DNA of 64,000 nucleotides from Acetobacter farinalis (GCF_026240015.1 NZ_JAPIUX010000003.1:186001-250000), one strand, 5' to 3'. Counted from the first letter of the stretch, positions 25,489 to 34,455 are shown. Program-made: numbers and translations. Notes: a model not told the origin generated them from the sequence alone.

Positions 25489-26034
25489 ATGACATCTTCC
25501 GCTCGCATCGCGCTTGCAACATTGGCGCTGAGCTGTGCAACAGCCCTTTCCGCTCCTGCCGCTCATGCCCTGAGCTCCAAAGAATGCCACGCCAGCTTTG
25601 CTGCGGCTCGTACCGCCGGAACCCTTGATGGCCAGAGCTACAAGCAGTTCAAGGCTGCCAAATGTGACGCGGCCGCAACGCCCGCCACCACCCCTGCTCC
25701 GGCAGCGGCTCCGGCTGAAGCTGCGAAAACCGCAGTAACGACGCCTGCAGCCGCCGCGACGGCACCTGCTGCAGCTTCAGCAGCAGCACCGGCAGCCACT
25801 CCTGCTGCGGCTGCTCCGGCAGCAGCTCCTGCCGCCGCAACAACGGCTGGCGTTGTGTTCCCCAGCGCCATTGCTCCGCAATATGCCAAGCTGAGCGCTG
25901 GCAAAGGCCGCATGAAAACGTGCCTTGACCAGTACAACGCCAACAAGACCACCAATGGCAACGCCAACCTGAAGTGGATCCAGAAGGGTGGTGGTTATTA
26001 CAGCCAGTGCAACACCCACCTGAAGGCAGGCTGA
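25489..26034 (+). CDS. Secreted Ala/Pro-rich protein with two cysteine-pair segments
   Basis: I do not recognise a named family with confidence. The 181-residue product has a signal peptide (cleavage near AHA, residue 27), then KECHASFAAARTAGTLDGQ with the first cysteine and FKAAKC with the second. A low-complexity Ala/Pro linker covers about 60-120. The C-terminal module has a cysteine in MKTCLDQYNANK and another in YYSQCNTH. The two Cys pairs suggest small disulfide-bonded modules in the periplasm joined by a flexible tether; the spacing recalls PsiF-type domains. It ends at a strong terminator and stands alone. Confidence 0.75.
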   Translation: MTSSARIALATLALSCATALSAPAAHALSSKECHASFAAARTAGTLDGQSYKQFKAAKCDAAATPATTPAPAAAPAEAAKTAVTTPAAAATAPAAASAAAPAATPAAAAPAAAPAAATTAGVVFPSAIAPQYAKLSAGKGRMKTCLDQYNANKTTNGNANLKWIQKGGGYYSQCNTHLKAG

Positions 26035-26039
26035 TTTTC

Positions 26040-26072
26040 AGACCGGAGCGCCGTTCTGGCGCTCCGGTCTTT
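26040..26072 (+). terminator. Rho-independent terminator
   Basis: GACCGGAGCGCC at 26041-26052 pairs perfectly with GGCGCTCCGGTC at 26058-26069 and is followed by TTT. It directly follows the secreted-protein gene. Confidence 0.85.
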
Positions 26073-26450
26073 CAGGACGATCACGCGCTGCCCGCGCCGA
26101 TGTCCGGCAGACCATTCTGCCTGTTATTGAAAAAGCTCAAGTATAACCAACAGAGGCTTTTTCAGTATTTTCCCTGATGGATGCGTCATTCCATACGCAT
26201 GACCACCCCCTATTTCCGCACAGACCTCATAAAGCGCTACGCTCCCCTGCGCTGTGCATCGGAGCCGAACAGGCGCAGGGTGCGATACGGCGGACCCGCC
26301 GCCTGCCGTTGAAACTCTGGAAAATACGTTGCGTGGCTTATCCCAACGAGCACAGGATGTGATCTGACATGCCGCCGGGAGGCTTGGGTTTCCGTCTGAC
26401 GCGGGCACGGAGTCTGGCGTGAGAACCGTATCAGCCCTTCTCCAGCGGCT
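26073..26450. other. Intergenic region with hairpin-forming sequence
   Basis: A 378-base gap between convergent genes with no convincing ORF. CCCTGCGC at 26245-26252 pairs with GCGCAGGG at 26273-26280, and a second GC-rich hairpin around GGCGGACCCGCC follows closely. It could hold a structured RNA or just terminator-like structure; I recognise no RNA family. Confidence 0.4.
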
Positions 26451-27416
26451 TTAGTCGTCCTTCTGTGCCGCCTGTCTTTTCAGCGCCGGCATGACGTAGA
26501 GTGTTCCGGTCTGATACGAAATCCAGACACGATGCGCCGCAAACCAGTCTGACCCCAGCAGCATATCCACGGAATCATGAAGAGGGGCGACGGTCAGAAC
26601 CGGTGCCTTTTCCTCCTCCTGTCCGATCTGGAATGTATGGAACCGGTGCCAGTGGTAGACCTGCTGATGCCCATCCACACCACTGGTCAACCCACCCGGA
26701 TCAGCCGACAGGGTGCGGGCTGTCACCCCAAGTTTTTCCACGGCTTTATCTGATACAATACGGGAGCGCGCCCCGCTGTCCACCAGAGCACGCAGCGGCA
26801 TGCCATCCAGCAGCACCTGAACCACCACGCGCCGTCCGGCGGATTGCAGGGGCACAGCCCGATAGATCACATGCCAGTCCACGGGGCCGGCGCAGGCCGC
26901 AGACCCGTTTTTAACCGACCAGAATGTCAGCCAGCCCTCCGCCACATTGAATTCCACATCGTAACGCGAGAGCAGGTCTCCCCCGACCAGCCCCTCAACC
27001 GGCGGCTGTGTGACAGGCTTGCCGGGCAGATCCCCCACAGGAACAGAGACCGGCCCGGTTTCCAGCCCCCCAAGCCTCAGAGAGCGCAGAATGACATTGG
27101 GCACCATCCGCCCCATGCCACCCGTGCCACGCATGACGGTATGGACAGAGGGGTCCAACTGCACATCAAACCGCTCTGCCGCCTCGGGCGAGAGCAGACT
27201 GCCTTCAGACCCGGTATCCACAATCATGCCCGCCGGATGCCCGTTGATCTGCACCGGGATGTTCAGAAACCCCAGATCATCATGCAAGGGCACACGGGCT
27301 ATCCGTTCATGGTGGCATAGCCCTTCCGCCGCCAGCACCGTGCTGGCAGGAGCCACAAGCCCTGCCGTGGAGCAGACAGCAAGGAACAGAACCGCCCGGA
27401 TACCCTGTGTGCCCAT
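26451..27416 (-). CDS. Secreted retropepsin-like protein with two aspartyl-protease repeats
   Basis: The 321-residue product starts with a signal peptide (cleavage after about VLAAEG). Two pepsin/retropepsin-like halves follow: the first with IVDTGSEGSLLSPEAAERF and a GLVGGDLLSRYDVEF flap-side motif, the second with ALVDSGARSRIVSDKAVEKL and LLGSDWFAAHRVW. Each half carries a D-T/S-G triad, so a single chain may form the dimer-like active site. Substrates are unknown. The start is taken at the ATG 27414-27416, four bases past the pip stop, with GAGAG before it; an upstream in-frame ATG at 27440 lies inside pip. It is probably the last gene of xerC-pip-retropepsin. Confidence 0.8.
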   Translation of the reverse strand: MGTQGIRAVLFLAVCSTAGLVAPASTVLAAEGLCHHERIARVPLHDDLGFLNIPVQINGHPAGMIVDTGSEGSLLSPEAAERFDVQLDPSVHTVMRGTGGMGRMVPNVILRSLRLGGLETGPVSVPVGDLPGKPVTQPPVEGLVGGDLLSRYDVEFNVAEGWLTFWSVKNGSAACAGPVDWHVIYRAVPLQSAGRRVVVQVLLDGMPLRALVDSGARSRIVSDKAVEKLGVTARTLSADPGGLTSGVDGHQQVYHWHRFHTFQIGQEEEKAPVLTVAPLHDSVDMLLGSDWFAAHRVWISYQTGTLYVMPALKRQAAQKDD

Positions 27417-27420
27417 GCTC

Positions 27421-28383
27421 TCAGCCCAGTTCCCGTGCAAAATGGTCCGTTGCCTCCAGCAGAGCGCTCAGAATGCCGGGCTCAAAGAGCGCATGGCCTG
27501 CTGCGTCAATCAGCCTGAACTCCGCTTCCGGCCACGCCCTGTGCAGATCCCACGCCGTGCGGACCGGCGTGGCCATATCGTAGCGGCCCTGCACGATAAT
27601 GGCCGGAATATGCCGGATACGCTCGACATCACGGATCAACTGGCCTTCTTCCAGCCAGCCGCCATGCACGAAGTAATGGTTTTCAATGCGGGAGAAGGCC
27701 AGCGCATAGTCAGCATCCTCGTGCTGGGTTTCAATCTCCGGCGCGGGCAGCAGAGTGAGCGTACGCCCTTCCCACAGGCTCCAGGCCAGAGCGGCTTCCT
27801 GCCGTACCGCGTGATCATCCGACACCAGACGCTTGCGGTAGGCGGCCATCATGTCCCCCCGCTCCGCCAGAGGAATGGGGGCCAGGAAATCTTCCCACTT
27901 GTCCGGGAACACCCAGGAGGCCCCTTCCTGATAATACCAGAGCAGCTCCGCCTTCCGCAGGGTAAAAATCCCGCGCAGCATCAGGGCCGTGACACGCGTG
28001 GGGTGTGTCTGGGCATAGGCCAGTGCCAGTGTGGACCCCCATGAGCCGCCAAAAACTGCCCATTTATCAATCCCGAAGAACACACGCAGGCGTTCAATAT
28101 CCGCCACCAGATGCCAGGTGGTGTTGTTCTCGAGCGAAGCGTGCGGCCGGGAGCGACCACATCCGCGCTGGTCAAACAGCACAATACGATACCGGGACGG
28201 GTCAAACAGGCGCCGCTGCGCGGGAGAACACCCGCCACCGGGGCCACCATGCAGAAACACCACGGGAATACCGAGCGGATTCCCGCATTCTTCCCAATAG
28301 ACCTCGTGGCCTTCCCCTGTGTCCAGATAGCCATGCGCGTAGGGTTCGATAGCAGGCCATGGGGCGCGCTGTGGCTCGGTCAT
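27421..28383 (-). CDS. pip: Proline iminopeptidase
   Basis: Alpha/beta hydrolase (peptidase family S33) that releases N-terminal proline from peptides. In the 320-residue product the oxyanion-hole motif HGGPGGG, nucleophile in GGSWGS, acid in QGRYDMATPV and histidine in DAAGHALFEPG are all visible. The start overlaps the xerC stop (ATGA at 28380-28383), which supports MTEPQRAPW as the N terminus and translational coupling to xerC. A longer frame to 28446 lies inside xerC and is rejected. Confidence 0.92.
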   Translation of the reverse strand: MTEPQRAPWPAIEPYAHGYLDTGEGHEVYWEECGNPLGIPVVFLHGGPGGGCSPAQRRLFDPSRYRIVLFDQRGCGRSRPHASLENNTTWHLVADIERLRVFFGIDKWAVFGGSWGSTLALAYAQTHPTRVTALMLRGIFTLRKAELLWYYQEGASWVFPDKWEDFLAPIPLAERGDMMAAYRKRLVSDDHAVRQEAALAWSLWEGRTLTLLPAPEIETQHEDADYALAFSRIENHYFVHGGWLEEGQLIRDVERIRHIPAIIVQGRYDMATPVRTAWDLHRAWPEAEFRLIDAAGHALFEPGILSALLEATDHFARELG

Positions 28384-29363
28384 CAGTCTCGTGTTCCTTC
28401 TCTCGGCTGAGCAGTTTTTTGCGCACGCGGGTGCGCACGGGTCCACACATCAAGCAGGCGCGCTTCATCTGCAAGAGTGTATCTCTGTGTGGTGGAAAGG
28501 CTGGCATGCCCCAGCAGTTCCTGAATGACGCGCAGGTCTGCGCCGCCTTCCATCAGATGTGTCGCAAAAGAATGCCGGAGCGCATGCGGCGTGACGTGGT
28601 CGGGCAGCCCTGCCATGCTCCGCCATTCCCGCATGGCCTTCTGGGCCACGCCAGCCTGCAACCGCCCGCCACGCACACCGGGGAACAGGGGGGCCTCCGG
28701 CAACGGGGACGGATGCCGCGAACCCCAGGCTTCCAGAGCCTGCTGCACCACAGGCAGCACCGGCACCAGACGCTCCTTGTTGCCCTTTCCCCTGATCCGC
28801 AGAACGCCACTGCCGCGCAGGGCCGCCAGATCTGAAACATTCAGGTTGAGGGCTTCTGAAATACGCAGCCCGCAGCCGTATAGAAGCAGAAACAGGGCCC
28901 CATCCCGCTGCTGCGCCATAGGCGTGAGCGCCAGTGCGGCAATATCCTCCGGCACGGCTTTGGCATCCGTCACGCTCAGCGGGCGCGGAAGAGGCTTTTT
29001 TGTACGGGGAGTGGCCAGCAGGGCGACAGCGGGATTCTCCACCCCCTGCCTCCGGGCCAGATACCGGAAAAAGGACCGCACTGCGGAAACACGCCGCGCC
29101 CGCGTACGCGCCGCCCGGTCCGGCGTGCTCTGCCGCTGGCGTGAAGCGGCTGAACGCGCCTGCTCCTGCGCCAGCCAGGCACGCATATCCCGCAGGCTGA
29201 TGCGCCCCAGCCCGGCCATATCCGGCAGGCCATCCAGATGCGTTGCCATAAAGCCCAGAAACCGGGCCAGATCGGCACGGTAGGCCTCGATGGTCAGGGG
29301 AGAGGCCCGCCTTTCCGTTGCCATCCATTCCAGAAACAGCCGGACGGCGTCTTCCGCTGTCAT
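28383..29363 (-). CDS. xerC: Tyrosine recombinase XerC
   Basis: Site-specific recombinase that, with XerD at dif, resolves chromosome dimers. The 326 residues contain the N-terminal SAM-like core-binding domain and the catalytic domain with R in GCGLRISEAL, K in GKGNKERLVP, H and R in HALRHSFATHL, H in LGHASLSTTQRYT and its tyrosine. Typical XerC length. It starts the leftward run with pip and the retropepsin gene and is divergent from priA, matching a common alphaproteobacterial arrangement. Confidence 0.92.
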   Translation of the reverse strand: MTAEDAVRLFLEWMATERRASPLTIEAYRADLARFLGFMATHLDGLPDMAGLGRISLRDMRAWLAQEQARSAASRQRQSTPDRAARTRARRVSAVRSFFRYLARRQGVENPAVALLATPRTKKPLPRPLSVTDAKAVPEDIAALALTPMAQQRDGALFLLLYGCGLRISEALNLNVSDLAALRGSGVLRIRGKGNKERLVPVLPVVQQALEAWGSRHPSPLPEAPLFPGVRGGRLQAGVAQKAMREWRSMAGLPDHVTPHALRHSFATHLMEGGADLRVIQELLGHASLSTTQRYTLADEARLLDVWTRAHPRAQKTAQPREGTRD

Positions 29364-29499
29364 CGCATCCCCTCAAGCAGGCTTGTGCAGAGACCTCCGC
29401 ACCCCTCAACGTATTCTGAAGGCGATGCTGACTTGTCCAGAATTTTTATGATTTCGCAACACTGTTCTTTAACCGGGCCTCCGCTTACATAGAAACACC

Positions 29500-31761
29500 A
29501 TGGCGCCTGCACCTCTCTCTCCTCCTCCACCCGCACGCCCTCCGGCTTCCGCCGCTGGCGCTGCGCGCCAGAGAGTGCCTGTGCTGCTGCCCATGCCGTT
29601 CCCCGGCCCGTTTGATTATGCCGCCCCTGCGGGCATGCCCCTGCAACCCGGCGATATTGTGACGGTCCCCCTCGGCCACCGCAGGCAGACCGGTGTTGTC
29701 TGGGATAGCGCAACCACCCTGCCCCCGGAATTCGCGCCGCCCCCTACCCCCACGGTGGATGCGGCAAAGCTGCGCGCCGTGGTGGAGCGGCTGGACCTCC
29801 CGCCGCTTACCGCCGAACTCCGCCGGTTTGTGGACTGGGTTGCCGCCTATACGCTCTCCGCCCCCGGCATGGTGCTGGCCATGACTCTGCGCCTGCATAT
29901 GCGGGGTGCCCCCACGCCCTCCACCGGCTGGCTGGCGGCCTCCCCTCTGCCTGAGGGCATACGCCTCACCCCCGCGCGCCAGAAAGTGCTGACCCTGCTG
30001 GCGGATGGTACCGCCCGCACCACAACAGACCTTGCCTCGGCCGCCGGGGTTGGTCCCGGTGTGGTGAAAGGACTGGCAGACAGCGGCGCCCTGCGCCCGG
30101 TAACACTCGAGCCGGAACGGGCCTTTGCCCAGCCGGACCCACACCATAACCCACCGGTTCTGGAAGGCGCACAAGCGGAGGCAACAGCCGCCCTCCGGCA
30201 TACCGTGGCGGAAGGCTGTTTTTCCGTCACGCTGCTGGAAGGGGTGACCGGCTCCGGTAAAACGGAAATCTATCTGGAAGCGCTTGCCGCCTGTCTGGAG
30301 CAGGGCAGACAGGCCTTGGTGCTCCTGCCGGAAATCGCTTTATCCGCCCAGTGGATGGAGCGTTTTACCCGCCGCTTCGGCACACAACCCGCCATCTGGC
30401 ATTCGGAAGTAGGCCAGCGGGCCCGCCGCCTGACATGGCACGGCGCGGCGGACGGCAGCGCCACCGTGGTGGTGGGTGCGCGGTCCGCCCTATTCCTGCC
30501 GTTCAGGAATCTGGGCCTGATTATTGTGGATGAAGAACACGAAGCCCTGTTCAAGCAGGAGGAAGGGGTCATCTACAGTGCGCGGGATATGGCCGTAGTG
30601 CGGGCGCGGCTGGCCGGGTTTCCCATCGCGCTGGTTTCCGCCACACCCAGCCTTGAAACACTGGCCAATGTTGAGGCCGGGCGCTACCGGCATCTCGTTC
30701 TGCCCTCCCGCCACGGGGGGGCCACCCTGCCGGAAACCCGTATTCTGGACATGCGGGACCACCCTCCGCCACGCGGCCTGTTTCTCTCCCCGGTGCTGAC
30801 GGAAGAGCTGAGCGCGACTTTCGAGCGGAAGGAACAGGCCATGCTGTTCCTCAACCGGCGCGGCTATGCTCCCCTCACCTTATGCCGGGCCTGCGGGCAC
30901 CGGATGGAATGCCCGCACTGCACCGCATGGCTGGTTGAGCACCGGAACCGCAAAATCCTCTCCTGCCATTTTTGCGACCATACCGAACCCATGCCGGAAA
31001 CCTGCCCATCCTGCGGGGCGGAACAGAGCCTGACCCCCATCGGACCGGGGATTGAGCGCATTACGGAAGAAGCCCGCCACCTGTTTCCCGATGCCCGGAT
31101 TCTGGTGATGGCCAGTGATACGCTGGGCGGCCCTGCCGCCACGGCGGAGGCTGTGGGCAAGATTTCCCGTCAGGAAGTTGATCTGGTGATCGGCACCCAG
31201 ATTGTCGCCAAAGGCTGGCATTTTCCGCATCTGACCCTGGTTGGCATCGTGGATGCGGACCTCGGCCTTGGGGGGGGAGACCTCCGGGCGGGGGAACGCA
31301 CCATTCAGCTTCTGCATCAGGTGGCGGGGCGTGCGGGGCGTGCGAGCACACCCGGCCGCGTTCTGCTGCAAAGCTACACGCCGGAACACCCGGTGATGCA
31401 GGCTCTGCTCTCCGGAGATTTTGATGCCTTCATGGCGCAGGAAGCCGAGCAGAGACGCCCCGGCTTCTGGCCGCCTTACGGGCGGCTGGCCGCCCTTATC
31501 ATCAGTGCCGAAACGGCTGCCGCCGCGGATGATACCGCCGCAGCCCTTGGCCGGGTGGCCCCTTATGGGGAGGGTATTCAGGTTCTGGGGCCAGCCCCGG
31601 CTCCCATGGCCATTCTGCGCGGGCGGCACAGGCGGCGGCTTCTGCTGCGCACCCGCAAATCCATAGCCGTGCAGCCCATTCTGCGGCGTTGGCTGGGCAT
31701 GATCAAACCCGGCAAAGGCGTGCGTATTGATGTGGATATTGATCCCGTTTCTTTTCTGTAA
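29500..31761 (+). CDS. priA: Primosomal replication restart helicase PriA
   Basis: A 753-residue superfamily 2 helicase that reloads the replisome at stalled forks. The N-terminal 3'-DNA-binding domain (RVPVLLPMPFPGPFDYAAPA), Walker A EGVTGSGKTEIYLE, Walker B IIVDEEHEALFKQEEG and eight zinc-binding cysteines in the CRACGHRMECPHC, CHFCDH and CPSCG segments are present. QVAGRAGR forms motif VI. The true start could be slightly inside the Pro-rich N-terminal 25 residues. It is divergent from xerC. Confidence 0.94.
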   Translation: MAPAPLSPPPPARPPASAAGAARQRVPVLLPMPFPGPFDYAAPAGMPLQPGDIVTVPLGHRRQTGVVWDSATTLPPEFAPPPTPTVDAAKLRAVVERLDLPPLTAELRRFVDWVAAYTLSAPGMVLAMTLRLHMRGAPTPSTGWLAASPLPEGIRLTPARQKVLTLLADGTARTTTDLASAAGVGPGVVKGLADSGALRPVTLEPERAFAQPDPHHNPPVLEGAQAEATAALRHTVAEGCFSVTLLEGVTGSGKTEIYLEALAACLEQGRQALVLLPEIALSAQWMERFTRRFGTQPAIWHSEVGQRARRLTWHGAADGSATVVVGARSALFLPFRNLGLIIVDEEHEALFKQEEGVIYSARDMAVVRARLAGFPIALVSATPSLETLANVEAGRYRHLVLPSRHGGATLPETRILDMRDHPPPRGLFLSPVLTEELSATFERKEQAMLFLNRRGYAPLTLCRACGHRMECPHCTAWLVEHRNRKILSCHFCDHTEPMPETCPSCGAEQSLTPIGPGIERITEEARHLFPDARILVMASDTLGGPAATAEAVGKISRQEVDLVIGTQIVAKGWHFPHLTLVGIVDADLGLGGGDLRAGERTIQLLHQVAGRAGRASTPGRVLLQSYTPEHPVMQALLSGDFDAFMAQEAEQRRPGFWPPYGRLAALIISAETAAAADDTAAALGRVAPYGEGIQVLGPAPAPMAILRGRHRRRLLLRTRKSIAVQPILRRWLGMIKPGKGVRIDVDIDPVSFL

Positions 31762-31879
31762 CAATTTTTTTGATCAGGCAGGCTTCCGCGCATCATTTTC
31801 AGGATGTGTTTTCTGTAACGATAGAGTATCGTTTTGTCGTAAAAGCGTGATCTGAAGCCTGCTTTTCCCTGTTAAGATC

Positions 31880-31921
31880 GGGCAGGACACCCGCTGAGAA
31901 AAACTCTGGAGGATCCTGCCC
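31880..31921 (+). promoter_or_regulatory. Inverted repeat enclosing the ribosome-binding site of the next gene
   Basis: GGGCAGGA at 31880-31887 is complementary to TCCTGCCC at 31914-31921, which ends one base before the ATG at 31922. The SD-like GGAGGA (31908-31913) lies between the arms. A stem could hide the start region in the mRNA. Inferred by eye. Confidence 0.35.
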
Positions 31922-32395
31922 ATGAAGCACCATTCTCTTATAGGTCTTGCCATCTATTTTTCATCCTGGATGGGCGTGGCGCTTCTTGGTCTGGTCTATT
32001 GTGACTGGCATGTAGTAGCATCCACCCTTGTCCTGATGCCGCTTATCTCCCTTGCTGTGGGAACCGCTGTCGTTCTCTTCCTGCGGTTTGTTTTGAAAAA
32101 AGAGCATCGGCTGGCCCGGCTTTACAGATCCAAAATTCAGAAGCCGGTGTGGCGCGCCATTTTCTGGCTCCTGCCCCTGCCAGCACTGACGCCCCTTGTG
32201 CTGGATATCCTGCACGGCCACCCGCAGAACACGGATGCGCTGGGCCTCAAAATTCTGACTTTGCTGGGCGTGATCATGGCTGGGGAGGTTCTGGCGCTGA
32301 ACGTGACGGAAGACCTTGCGGAAGCAGAAACCACGCCTGCGGCAAACGCCGTTACCCCACACGGCAGTCTGGTAAATGAAGGGGAGAACCCCTGA
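31922..32395 (+). CDS. Small inner-membrane protein of unknown function
   Basis: I do not recognise the family. The 157-residue product has a short N terminus, then four hydrophobic stretches (about 8-30, 35-57, 78-96 and 106-125), with a basic loop (KKEHRLARLYRSKIQK) between the second and third, and an acidic C-terminal tail. GGAGGA is a good ribosome-binding site before the ATG. Codon usage matches the neighbours, and a strong terminator follows, so it is very probably a real gene. It stands alone between priA and yajC. Confidence 0.7.
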   Translation: MKHHSLIGLAIYFSSWMGVALLGLVYCDWHVVASTLVLMPLISLAVGTAVVLFLRFVLKKEHRLARLYRSKIQKPVWRAIFWLLPLPALTPLVLDILHGHPQNTDALGLKILTLLGVIMAGEVLALNVTEDLAEAETTPAANAVTPHGSLVNEGENP

Positions 32396-32431
32396 CCGGG
32401 GCGCACTCCTACCCCTGAACACTCCGGTCAT

Positions 32432-32461
32432 AAAAAAAGCGGACCGAAAGTCCGCTTTTTT
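32432..32461 (+). terminator. Rho-independent terminator
   Basis: A run of A residues and GCGGAC (ending 32444) pairs with GTCCGC (32450-32455) followed by six T residues, with loop CGAAA. The A and T tracts on both sides let it work in both directions, here between a rightward membrane-protein gene and leftward yajC. Confidence 0.88.
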
Positions 32462-32518
32462 ACGCGTGCCTTTACACTGGCGCCTTGCGGCGCGCAGGCC
32501 TGATACGAAACGGCGAGA

Positions 32519-32878
32519 TTATTTAGCCTGCGCCGTATCATTCGCCGGCTTGGCGGTGCTGGTCAGAACCGTGCTGACCGTATTGCGCAGCACCATCACC
32601 CGAACGTTCGGCGCGATTTCCACTTCAATTTCCTGACTGTCATCACGCGCTTTCTGCACGATACCGATAATCCCGCCGGAGGTGACAATGCGGTCTCCGC
32701 GGCGCAAGGCTTTCAGTTCGTTCTGCAACTGCTTCTGCTTCTGCTGCTGCGGGCGGATCATGAGGAAATACATAATCCCAAAGACCGCAACAATCGGCAG
32801 GAAGGACACCAGACTCGACCCCACACCACCGCCTCCGGCGGTCTGGGCATAGGCGGCAGGAATAAGGAAATTGGACAT
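32519..32878 (-). CDS. yajC: Preprotein translocase subunit YajC
   Basis: The 119-residue single-pass membrane protein of the SecDF-YajC complex. The N terminus MSNFLIPAAYAQTAGGGG is followed by a hydrophobic helix (SFLPIVAVFGIMYFLMIRPQ) and the conserved QQQKQKQLQNELKALRRGD with VTSGGIIGIV. The frame is open to 32938, but the ATG at 32876-32878 matches family starts. secD and secF are not beside it here. Confidence 0.94.
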   Translation of the reverse strand: MSNFLIPAAYAQTAGGGGVGSSLVSFLPIVAVFGIMYFLMIRPQQQKQKQLQNELKALRRGDRIVTSGGIIGIVQKARDDSQEIEVEIAPNVRVMVLRNTVSTVLTSTAKPANDTAQAK

Positions 32879-33029
32879 GAGCACAGTCTTTCCAGAATGA
32901 CGGGTTGCGCAATGAAGATGCGTGACCATAATTTTCACGGCTCACACGTCAAGCATCCTTGAAGACAAGCCGCCTCTTTGCCTTACTTTCCAGCCGGACG
33001 CCCTGCGCCCGTACTCGGCCCGCACACTG

Positions 33030-33917
33030 ATGGATCCTACCCTGATGGACACCGCTCCCCTCTCCGTCCTTGAACGTATTGCCTCAGCTCTGGAGCGCCT
33101 TTCCCCTCCTCCGCCCAGTCTGGAGGGCGTGGATAAAGCTGATGCGTTTGTCTGGCTGCCTGAACGCGGGCGGCTGCTGCCGGTGCCCCATGTGGCGCAT
33201 GTGGCGGCCACGCTGCTGCAGGGTGTAGACTCGCAACGCCAGACGCTGCTGGAAAACACGGAACACTTCGCCCGCGGCCTTCCCGCCAATAACGCGATGC
33301 TCTGGGGCGCACGTGGCATGGGTAAATCCTCACTGGTGAAGGGGGCACACGCGCTGATCAATCAGGTAGATGGAAAACCCTGCGCCCCCGGCCAGGGACG
33401 GATTGCCTTGGTGGAAATCCAGCGGGAAGATCTGGCTACCCTGCCGGACCTGCTGGCCATGCTGCGGGAGAGCCCCCGCCGCTTCATTATTTTCTGTGAT
33501 GACCTCTCCTTTGAAAAGGAAGACAGGGATTACAAGGCTCTGAAATCCGTTCTGGATGGCGGCATTGCCGGGCGGCCTGAGAATGTTCTGTTCTACGCCA
33601 CCTCAAACCGCCGGCACCTGATGCCGCGTGAGATGATTGAGAACGAGCGCGCCAGCGCCATCAACCCCTCCGAAGCCACGGAAGAGAAAGTCTCCCTGTC
33701 CGACAGGTTCGGCCTCTGGCTGGGTTTTCACCCCTGCCCGCAGGATGTGTTTCTTGACATGGTGCGCACCTATGCCACAGAGCGCAGCCTTCCCATCAGT
33801 GATGAGGATCTGGCAGCACGCGCCAACGAGTGGGCCATCACCCGGGGCAGCCGTTCAGGGCGGGTTGCCTTCCAGTTTATTGAAGACCTGACGGCAGAAC
33901 TGGCCTCCAGCCGCTAG
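33030..33917 (+). CDS. DUF815-family ATP-binding protein
   Basis: An AAA-type ATPase of the DUF815 family, 295 residues if the ATG at 33030 is the start. Walker A is GARGMGKSSLVKGA, Walker B FIIFCDDLSFEKED, and sensor-type NVLFYATSNRRHLMP and a C-terminal SDRFGLWLGFHPCPQ segment follow. The open frame reaches back to a GTG at 32922, but residues before 33030 look non-homologous; ATG 33045 is another option. The family has no settled function. Placed divergently from yajC, as often seen in this group. Confidence 0.85.
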   Translation: MDPTLMDTAPLSVLERIASALERLSPPPPSLEGVDKADAFVWLPERGRLLPVPHVAHVAATLLQGVDSQRQTLLENTEHFARGLPANNAMLWGARGMGKSSLVKGAHALINQVDGKPCAPGQGRIALVEIQREDLATLPDLLAMLRESPRRFIIFCDDLSFEKEDRDYKALKSVLDGGIAGRPENVLFYATSNRRHLMPREMIENERASAINPSEATEEKVSLSDRFGLWLGFHPCPQDVFLDMVRTYATERSLPISDEDLAARANEWAITRGSRSGRVAFQFIEDLTAELASSR

Positions 33918-33960
33918 ACCATTTTATTGTTTTAACCGGCCGCCAAGGACGCTCCGCTTT

Positions 33961-34455
33961 ATGACTTTTCCCGTTTTTGAAAGTTTCTCGGCAGAACCAG
34001 TGGACAACGTTGCCCATATCATTCAGGTGGCGCTAACCCCGGTTTTCATGCTCTCGGGCATCGGTACTTTGCTGAACCTGTTCAATACCCGCCTTGCCCG
34101 GGTTTCGGACCATATTGAACAGACAAACGCCCTGCTGATGGACGGGAAGAATGATCCGAACCGTAACCAGACACTGGAGAAGCATCTGGCCCGCCTGCAC
34201 CGGCGCACGCTGATGCTTGATGCAGCCATTCTCTCGGGCGGTCTGGGTGGTGCGGCCTCATGCGGAGCGGCCTTTGTTCTGTTTCTGGGCGGCGTGCGGG
34301 ATTCCTCCGTGGCGACATGGCTGGTCATCATGTTCGGGCTGGCCCTTGCCTGCACTGTGGGGGCTCTCGCCCTGTTTCTGGGTGACGGCCTGATTGCCTG
34401 GCACGGGCTGAAGCGGGAAGGACCTATGCCCAGACCAGCATCCAAAGCCTCCTGA
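33961..34455 (+). CDS. DUF2721-family membrane protein
   Basis: A 164-residue protein with a hydrophobic N-terminal stretch (about 20-42), a charged linker with RLARVSDHIEQTNALL and LARLHRRTLMLDAAIL typical of DUF2721, and two or three membrane segments (about 90-113 and 119-141). Function is unknown. It follows the DUF815 gene by 43 bases, so the two may be co-transcribed. Confidence 0.8.
   Translation: MTFPVFESFSAEPVDNVAHIIQVALTPVFMLSGIGTLLNLFNTRLARVSDHIEQTNALLMDGKNDPNRNQTLEKHLARLHRRTLMLDAAILSGGLGGAASCGAAFVLFLGGVRDSSVATWLVIMFGLALACTVGALALFLGDGLIAWHGLKREGPMPRPASKAS

Noticed and set aside
25680..25850. Repetitive GCA/GCC/GCT stretch as possible repeat array or CRISPR
   Set aside because: It encodes the Ala/Pro linker of the secreted protein; no regular repeat-spacer structure.
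28383..29363. XerC as a phage or integron integrase marking a mobile island
   Set aside because: Length, motifs and position beside priA fit the housekeeping XerC; no attachment-site repeats or phage genes nearby.
28465..29409. Alternative minus-strand frame in xerC
   Set aside because: Out of frame with all catalytic motifs of XerC.
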